Positions 5,871 to 9,942 of a stretch of DNA of 9,942 nt are shown here, in pieces (position 1 is the first letter of the stretch; every line of letters starts with the position of its first letter). Made by a program: the position numbers and the translations under genes. This DNA is from Bacteroidales bacterium (GTDB taxonomy: Bacteria; Bacteroidota; Bacteroidia; Bacteroidales; P3), in NCBI GenBank assembly GCA_900771365.1, contig CAAGNU010000062.1, positions 1 to 9,942 on the forward strand, written 5' to 3'. Below the pieces are notes generated by a model. The model did not search any database and was not told where the DNA came from. It saw nothing but the letters and a program-made list of their open reading frames with translations.

Positions 5871-7283
5871 ATGCTGATGGTGGAAGGACTCCTGATGCTC
5901 TTCTGCCTTATCCCTGCCATACACTTCCACGACGGGACCACGTCGCCCATCCTCGCCTCAGGGCTCTTCACCTTCTTCCTGGGGCTATGGCTGCGCCTCA
6001 ACTTCCGCCATGCCAAAAGCATTGCTGACCGTCGCCACAGCTACCTCCTCGTGGTGCTGACATGGGTGGTCCTATCGCTCTTCGGCACCCTTCCCTTCCT
6101 CGCCACAGGCGCCCTCCACTCCTTCAGCGACGCCCTCTTCGAATCCATGTCCGGCATCACCTCTACGGGAGCCACGGTCTTCTCCGCCGTCGAGTGGCTG
6201 CCCGCCTCCATACTCCTCTGGCGCAGCATGACGCAATGGTTCGGCGGCTTCGGCATCGTGCTCCTCGTCCTCGCCATCGTGCCCTCCCTGGGCATCAACA
6301 AATACAGCCTCTACACCGCCGAAGCCTCGGGCGCGGACAATACGGGCAAGCAGTCTTCCACCATGGCCTCCACCATGCGGCAGACCTTGGGCGTCTACCT
6401 GCTGCTCACCCTCATCTTCGTCTTCCTGCTGTGGAAAAGCGGCATGCACATCTGGGATGCCGTGAACCTCACCTTCACCAACATCTCCTCGGGCGGCTTC
6501 TCCATCTACAACAACAGCCTTGAACGGGTCACCCACCAGCAGCAGTACATCATCGCCGCGGCCATGCTCCTCAGCGGCGTCAACTTCGCACTGCTCTACA
6601 ACCTCTTCACCTTTCATTGGGAACGCCTCCGCTACAAGCTCGACCAGATATCGTTCTACCTCGGCACCTTCGCCGTAGCCTCGCTCTTCGTCTGCCTGGC
6701 CCTGCATTTCTCTATGGGCTACCCCTTTGCCGACGCTTTTCGCTGCGGCACCGTGCAGACCATCAGCGTGCTGACCACCACGGGCTCCTTAGTGGCCGAC
6801 ACCCAGGGCTGGTGGGTGCCCATCACCTTCCTCTTCGTAGTGCTCTCGCTCTGTGGCGGCATGGCCGGCTCCACCACGGGAGGCCTCAAGGTGATGCGTG
6901 TGCTCATTCTCGTGCGTAACGTCCGCAAAATCCTCCGCGACAGGCTCCACCCCCACGCTGTCAACCCAGTACGACTGAACCGCAGGCCTGTCTCCTCCGA
7001 AATCACCACCAACGTGATGGTCATTTTCGTGGTCTATGTGGCCTGCATCTTCCTCGGCATCATGCTGCTCATGCTCTGCGGCATCAACGCCACAGAGTCT
7101 ATCGGCGCCACCATAGCCTGCATCACGGGCTACGGACCCGGCCTCGGTCTCAGCGGCGGCTTCGGATGCTATGCCGCCTTCACCACCCCCGCCAAGCTCA
7201 TCTGCTCGTTGCTCATGCTCCTCGGCCGCCTCGAATGCCTCACGCTAATCATCCTCTTCGTCCCCGCCTTCTGGAAGAAATAA
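5871..7283 (+). CDS. trkH: TrkH potassium uptake membrane subunit, second paralogue (start uncertain)
   Basis: This is a second ion-conducting Trk subunit, clearly divergent from the first copy. From ATG 5871 the product is 470 residues. All four filter loops keep their glycine: TSTGA (97-101), SSGGF (206-210), TTTGS (302-306) and TGYGP (419-423). GSTTGGLK (333-340) is the gating loop, and GRLECL (452-457) marks the last helix. The ATG appears too late. The frame stays open upstream to 5826 and reads ADLKYILRFIGI just before it. That segment lines up with the conserved beginning of TrkH (E. coli HFRAITRIVGLL), which forms the start of the first helix. No ATG, GTG or TTG exists in that extension, but an ATC at 5832 sits where the initiator would be expected, which would give 483 residues. 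The real start may be a non-AUG codon, a mutated ATG or a base-call error. It is last in the operon. Confidence 0.93.
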   Translation: MLMVEGLLMLFCLIPAIHFHDGTTSPILASGLFTFFLGLWLRLNFRHAKSIADRRHSYLLVVLTWVVLSLFGTLPFLATGALHSFSDALFESMSGITSTGATVFSAVEWLPASILLWRSMTQWFGGFGIVLLVLAIVPSLGINKYSLYTAEASGADNTGKQSSTMASTMRQTLGVYLLLTLIFVFLLWKSGMHIWDAVNLTFTNISSGGFSIYNNSLERVTHQQQYIIAAAMLLSGVNFALLYNLFTFHWERLRYKLDQISFYLGTFAVASLFVCLALHFSMGYPFADAFRCGTVQTISVLTTTGSLVADTQGWWVPITFLFVVLSLCGGMAGSTTGGLKVMRVLILVRNVRKILRDRLHPHAVNPVRLNRRPVSSEITTNVMVIFVVYVACIFLGIMLLMLCGINATESIGATIACITGYGPGLGLSGGFGCYAAFTTPAKLICSLLMLLGRLECLTLIILFVPAFWKK

Positions 7284-7335
7284 CCGACCCCTACCTCAAC
7301 AAAAAGCCACCATATTCTCTCCCTATACAAAAAAA

Positions 7336-7358
7336 GGCTCGGACAACAAGTCCGAGCC
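7336..7358 (-). terminator. Intrinsic terminator of the lipoprotein gene
   Basis: A perfect 9-bp stem (GGCTCGGAC / GTCCGAGCC) has a 5-base loop. On the minus strand it is followed by a run of seven T (plus-strand A-run 7329-7335). It is about 60 bases beyond the stop of the minus-strand lipoprotein gene. For the plus-strand trk operon no T-run follows the stem, so it would be a poor terminator in that direction, and no other plus-strand terminator was seen. Confidence 0.88.
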
Positions 7359-7418
7359 ATGCGTAAAAACACTACCATCGGATAATCCCTCGGGATTGCC
7401 CGACAATAATCTAATATT

Positions 7419-8894
7419 TTAATATTCCTGAACGAAACGAACGGAACGTCCAACGCTCCGATTGTCGTAGCCAGTGATGGTTGTGCTGCTGCCGAAAGTC
7501 ATGCTGATCGCATCGTTCTCGTTGTACGGAGTGGACGACCAATATTCGCCGGACGAGCTAACATAGCGTACCTCCGTACCGTAGCGGAGACCCGCGGCAG
7601 GCAAGAAAACGGCACCGGCAGCCTCCATCTGCTCCCACTCAGCAGCAGTATATTGGTTCATAGCCCACCCGATAGTATAACTAGTACCTCTCGTGAAAGT
7701 CAGGCCGGCAGGGAGCGTCCATTCGTCGGGCAGGAGAATCATGCCCTGAACGCCATTCACAGTGCCCCTGCCTCTCTTGCTGGCAGCGTCAGTCCTCGTA
7801 TAAAGCACATAGTACCACTCAGCTCTGCTAAGCGTTTCCCAAGTATGGCCGTCACCAATCTGCGTGCCCCAGTTAACAAAACTGCCGCTATAATCACTGC
7901 AAGAAGTTGACGTGCTCATGCCGAAGTTCGTAGCAGCAGTGCTCCAGCCAAACAGATCCCATGCCGTGACACTATAAGTGCCTAAATAGTCATACTGATG
8001 TTCAGCGAAACGCCATTGCCCGTTAATGTTTTGCAGGTTGCCTTTGGCAAAATAAACCTGCTTGCCTTCATTATTGACAGTGAAGCGTCCATAGACGACA
8101 TTCTCTGGAACAATGGTAACAAACTCCAAGCCCTCAGCTGGCAGAGTGATGTCCGTGACGCGGCTGCGCTCCACCACGATGTCGGTGTTGGCAGTCTTGG
8201 TGCAGCAGGTATGATCATCCGCATAGAGCGTGATTTTGAACAGACCGTAAGTGGCAGGAGGCAAGTAGATATAAAAGTCCTCGCCGTTGCTGATGCTTCG
8301 ACCTTGCGGACAAGTAAGTTTGACTTTTTTCAAGCCATTGGCAGAATACGTCATTCTGGGGATATAATCATCATTGAACGCCACGCCGAACTCACCCGTG
8401 ATATAGCGTTCGGTCTCGATAGTAATCTTTTTGATACTCTTTCCGCTCTTGGTAGGACGGATACGCACCACGCCGCAGGGATTCTTAAAGTCCAGGTTGG
8501 TGCGGTACGACTTACAGCACATGGGGAACTTTTCCATGCCGTCCTCCACATAGTTCTGCGTGGCGGGGAGCGTCAGCTGCGTGCCTGTCGTGTTCCAATA
8601 GTCAGTCGGATAGGTGGCCGTGTAGGGTGCCGACAGTTCTGGCTCGCTGCCCGAACCGGCATAGCTGAACTCGGCAGAGGTGTGCCCGCCTTCGTCGGTC
8701 TGATAGATGCTTCCGTTGACCGTGATCTGGTCTCCGTCCTGCCACAGCAGGGAATGGCCGTTGGACGAGAGCTCTGTCTTAGTGCCATAGCCTTCCATCG
8801 TGGCTGTGAAACTGCCTTTTGTTTCATCCTTAGTGCAGGATGTCAAGCCCACTGCAATGAGTGCGGCTGCAAAAAATATTCTTGAATGTTTCAT
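7419..8894 (-). CDS. Fimbrillin-like surface lipoprotein with FISUMP-type C-terminal domain
   Basis: The open frame extends to 8948, but I start at ATG 8894. It opens directly with a lipoprotein signal peptide: Lys-His-Ser-Arg, a hydrophobic core, and lipobox LTSC with Cys20. The product is 491 residues. After the Cys comes TKDE, which fits the Bacteroidetes lipoprotein export signal (Lys plus acidic residues) and suggests outer-membrane surface display. Residues about 25-255 resemble fimbrillin-like domains: GTKTELS and WQDGDQITVNG early, then DFYIYLPPATYGLFKITLYADD. Residues about 268-491 match a very common Bacteroidetes domain: VYFAKGNLQ, WRFAEHQYDYLG, WDLFGW, WETLSRAEWYYVL, MILLPDEW, FLPAAGLR, GEYWSST and a final GRSVRFVQ. 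I relate this to FISUMP/C-type-lectin-like folds from memory, not by search. A carbohydrate- or protein-binding or adhesive role is an inference. It follows the small gene at 9038-9310 with no consensus promoter between. Confidence 0.85.
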   Translation of the reverse strand: MKHSRIFFAAALIAVGLTSCTKDETKGSFTATMEGYGTKTELSSNGHSLLWQDGDQITVNGSIYQTDEGGHTSAEFSYAGSGSEPELSAPYTATYPTDYWNTTGTQLTLPATQNYVEDGMEKFPMCCKSYRTNLDFKNPCGVVRIRPTKSGKSIKKITIETERYITGEFGVAFNDDYIPRMTYSANGLKKVKLTCPQGRSISNGEDFYIYLPPATYGLFKITLYADDHTCCTKTANTDIVVERSRVTDITLPAEGLEFVTIVPENVVYGRFTVNNEGKQVYFAKGNLQNINGQWRFAEHQYDYLGTYSVTAWDLFGWSTAATNFGMSTSTSCSDYSGSFVNWGTQIGDGHTWETLSRAEWYYVLYTRTDAASKRGRGTVNGVQGMILLPDEWTLPAGLTFTRGTSYTIGWAMNQYTAAEWEQMEAAGAVFLPAAGLRYGTEVRYVSSSGEYWSSTPYNENDAISMTFGSSTTITGYDNRSVGRSVRFVQEY

Positions 8895-8967
8895 AATCTG
8901 TGTTGTTTTTTGAATTTGGAATAACGTGTTGACAAATCGGAGTGTCATTACTATACGGGATTCCTTC

Positions 8968-8986
8968 TTAACTCTTAATTCTTAAC
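8968..8986. repeat. Heptad tandem repeat TTAA(C/T)TC
   Basis: TTAACTC, TTAATTC and TTAAC follow one another (8968-8974, 8975-8981, 8982-8986) in the gap between the small gene and the lipoprotein gene. It is similar in period and composition to the repeat at 5799-5817. Confidence 0.55.
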
Positions 8987-9037
8987 CGAATAATCGGAAT
9001 GTCCTTATAAAAATCAGGAACACGCTTATGTCCTCGA

Positions 9038-9310
9038 CTAAAAAGTATAGCTATTCCCACCTGACAGGTCTTCGGAACCGTTGCCAGTCCCTGGGTCGAA
9101 ATAGGAACCACCATAGCCGTTCCCGCCAAAGAGACCTTCGTTGCCGGCCGTGTTGCCCGCAACGGGGCCAAAAGCAGAACCCCCATAGCTGTTGCCTCCA
9201 AGAAGAGGCTCAAACGTTATGGCACTGATTGTGTACCCTTCCTCCACCGTGAATGCCACGACCTTGACATTGGGCGGAAGATAAGGTTGTCGATTGTTGC
9301 TTTGTACCAT
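9038..9310 (-). CDS. Small glycine-rich protein with internal duplication, function unknown
   Basis: This is a 90-residue protein from ATG 9310; an in-frame ATG at 9355 would add 15 residues. I prefer 9310, because the extra residues are charged and poor in pattern, but this is uncertain. The N-terminal third (PYLPPNVKVVAFTVEEG) has a proline/beta-strand pattern that I associate with small Bacteroidetes proteins encoded next to surface lipoproteins. The rest is glycine-rich and contains a duplicated unit, GGNSYGGSAFGP (about 38-49) and GGNGYGGSYFDP (about 62-73), each followed by a Gly/Asn stretch, then a final GGNSYTF. There is no signal peptide or membrane span and no cysteine. It is the first gene after a strong promoter and lies 143 bp ahead of the lipoprotein gene on the same strand, so the two probably share a transcript. 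A structural, secreted or precursor-peptide role cannot be told apart from sequence. Confidence 0.68.
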   Translation of the reverse strand: MVQSNNRQPYLPPNVKVVAFTVEEGYTISAITFEPLLGGNSYGGSAFGPVAGNTAGNEGLFGGNGYGGSYFDPGTGNGSEDLSGGNSYTF

Positions 9311-9525
9311 GATGAAAAGGTATTTGTGAATAATTCTGTTGTTCGAATGGGACATAAAAAGAACCGCGAGCGTTTCACTTCCTTATTGTTAGATGCTAAA
9401 ATGGTCCAAATTTCAGCTACTGCCAAGAAAAGCAAAAACGCTTCATTTATGTCTTTCTAATCAATAATTTGTACTATATATTTCTTTTTTAAACAATTAC
9501 TATGAGTTAAACAATTCTGTTGAAC
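9311..9525 (-). promoter_or_regulatory. About 215-nt 5' leader of the small-protein/lipoprotein unit
   Basis: The region from the predicted transcription start to the ATG at 9310 contains no convincing gene. It includes a 10-bp direct repeat TTAAACAATT (9489-9498 and 9507-9516, 18 bp start to start). It also holds a possible 9-codon reading frame at 9417-9446 that starts MKRFCF, which may be chance. The length is unusual for a simple leader and leaves room for post-transcriptional control, but no known RNA family was recognised. Confidence 0.4.
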
Positions 9526-9529
9526 ACTG

Positions 9530-9560
9530 CAAAGATAAGAAAAATATCCCACATATCAAA
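9530..9560 (-). promoter_or_regulatory. Consensus Bacteroidetes promoter for small-protein/lipoprotein unit
   Basis: On the minus strand TTTG (9560-9557) is followed after exactly 19 bases by TATCTTTG (9537-9530). Both elements and the spacing match the TTTG-N19-TAnnTTTG consensus of the primary Bacteroidetes sigma factor. Transcription would start near 9523-9526 and run towards the glycine-rich gene. Confidence 0.82.
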
Positions 9561-9612
9561 CTTTTTTCAATATAACTTATGATTTAATTCATGTTATGGC
9601 TATCTGCAAAAA

Positions 9613-9652
9613 ACGAGATGTACGAGATAGCTATCTCTTTAAGACTATCTCT
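9613..9652. promoter_or_regulatory. Candidate operator: palindrome and repeats of GAGATA
   Basis: GAGATAGCTATCTC (9624-9637) is a perfect 14-bp palindrome. ACGAGAT is directly repeated at 9613-9619 and 9622-9628, and a further CTATCTC follows at 9645-9651. The cluster lies about 55-90 bp upstream of the -33 box at 9557-9560, a normal position for an activator or repressor. No regulator gene is in the window. Confidence 0.5.
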
Positions 9653-9782
9653 ACCCGAAGAGCCATACTTCTCTCCGCAGAGGGGCTTGTTTCTTGCCGA
9701 CAGGTGTTTTCTTCCATACACGGATAATCTTTGTCGTGGGGATTAGCGATGCCCTAAAAACATGGGTTTGGGGGTGCCGGAT

Positions 9783-9792
9783 TTTAACATTT
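9783..9792 (+). repeat. TTTAACATTT motif next to IS end
   Basis: This is the same 10-mer as at 436-445, 551-560 and, on the minus strand, 260-269. Here it lies 20 bases outside the IS end. The bases between motif and IS end differ at the two IS copies. Confidence 0.6.
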
Positions 9793-9812
9793 CACGGCGG
9801 GACGCTCTTGGC

Positions 9813-9942
9813 GCTGAATTCAATCAACAAACGCAACAGAGTTGACCAGGCTGACCATGTTTGTATCGTTTGCAAATATACTACAAATTTTTGAAATAGG
9901 GGATATATATCCTAATTTTTTTCTCGGTCGAGAGTTGATCAG
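9813..9942 (-). repeat. Right arm of the 130-bp inverted repeat (IS 3' end)
   Basis: Reverse complement of 111-240 with a single mismatch. It covers the end of the second IS30-type copy, whose transposase continues beyond the window. The sequence on the inner side (below 9813) is unrelated to that beyond 240, apart from the TTTAACATTT motif. Confidence 0.93.
9820..9942 (-). CDS. IS30-family transposase, C-terminal fragment (5' end cut by window)
   Basis: Forty residues and a TGA (9822-9820) are visible: INSRPRKKLGY, then ISPIS, and the final VAFVD. It is identical in protein to the tail at the left window end except Ser instead of Tyr after GYI. The catalytic residues lie outside the window. 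Its orientation is opposite to the left copy, so the two transposase genes converge on the intervening 9.6 kb. Confidence 0.85.
   Translation of the reverse strand: MINSRPRKKLGYISPISKICSIFANDTNMVSLVNSVAFVD

Noticed and set aside
7284..7335. Terminator for the plus-strand trk operon
   Set aside because: No hairpin followed by a T-run on the plus strand was found. The strong stem at 7336-7358 has its T-run only on the minus strand.
7419..7560. Possible variable region of a diversity-generating retroelement in the lipoprotein tail
   Set aside because: The fold type is suggestive, but the codons are not enriched in AAC/AAT, and no template repeat or reverse transcriptase is present in the window.
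7998..8885. 295-codon plus-strand frame opposite the lipoprotein gene
   Set aside because: The opposite frame has a lipoprotein signal, domain motifs and its own terminator; this one has no recognisable features or promoter.
9217..9435. 72-codon minus-strand frame in the leader of the glycine-rich gene
   Set aside because: It overlaps the N-terminal part of the glycine-rich gene in another frame and shows no pattern beyond chance; the region is better read as a leader.
1..9942. CRISPR array, tRNA, rRNA, toxin-antitoxin or defence genes
   Set aside because: I looked for spaced direct repeats, cloverleaf structures and known motif signatures in all intergenic stretches and saw none.

Overview
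The window looks like DNA from a member of the Bacteroidota, probably the order Bacteroidales. The evidence is the TAnnTTTG-type promoters, A-rich leaders instead of strong Shine-Dalgarno sites, a fimbrillin-like surface lipoprotein with a Bacteroidetes-style export signal, and IS30-family transposase tails of the type common in this group. Genus cannot be fixed from the sequence.

Layout. Both ends are 3' ends of IS30-family transposase genes, in inverted orientation. They form a 130-bp arm pair (111-240 and 9813-9942) with one mismatch. Inside them, left to right: about 0.5 kb of non-coding DNA with short repeats and hairpins (241-752); a minus-strand long-chain acyl-CoA synthetase ending in a clear hairpin terminator (616-648); a compact divergent promoter region (2827-2895); a plus-strand potassium-uptake operon, trkA-trkH-trkH (2922-7283); a terminator serving the opposite strand (7336-7358); and a minus-strand pair made of a fimbrillin-like lipoprotein (7419-8894) preceded by a small glycine-rich protein gene (9038-9310). 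A textbook Bacteroidetes promoter (9530-9560) drives that pair, with a cluster of palindromes and direct repeats around it.

How the genes work together. TrkA is a cytoplasmic, nucleotide-binding gating protein, and the two TrkH paralogues are membrane ion-conducting subunits; one regulator probably serves two channels. The acyl-CoA synthetase shares the promoter region with trkA but belongs to lipid metabolism. The lipoprotein joins a fimbrillin-like N-terminal half to a C-terminal domain of a very common Bacteroidetes surface type; the small glycine-rich protein upstream is probably co-transcribed with it.

Most noteworthy: (1) the second trkH has no ATG where its conserved N-terminus should begin, although that N-terminus is readable in frame upstream; (2) the motif TTTAACATTT-N19/20-GCTGAATTCAAT occurs at both IS ends and once more without any IS; (3) the small glycine-rich gene with an internal duplication, its long leader and its palindrome-rich upstream region. 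I see no defence system, CRISPR array, tRNA or rRNA. Apart from the mobile ends, most of the window reads as ordinary chromosomal content.
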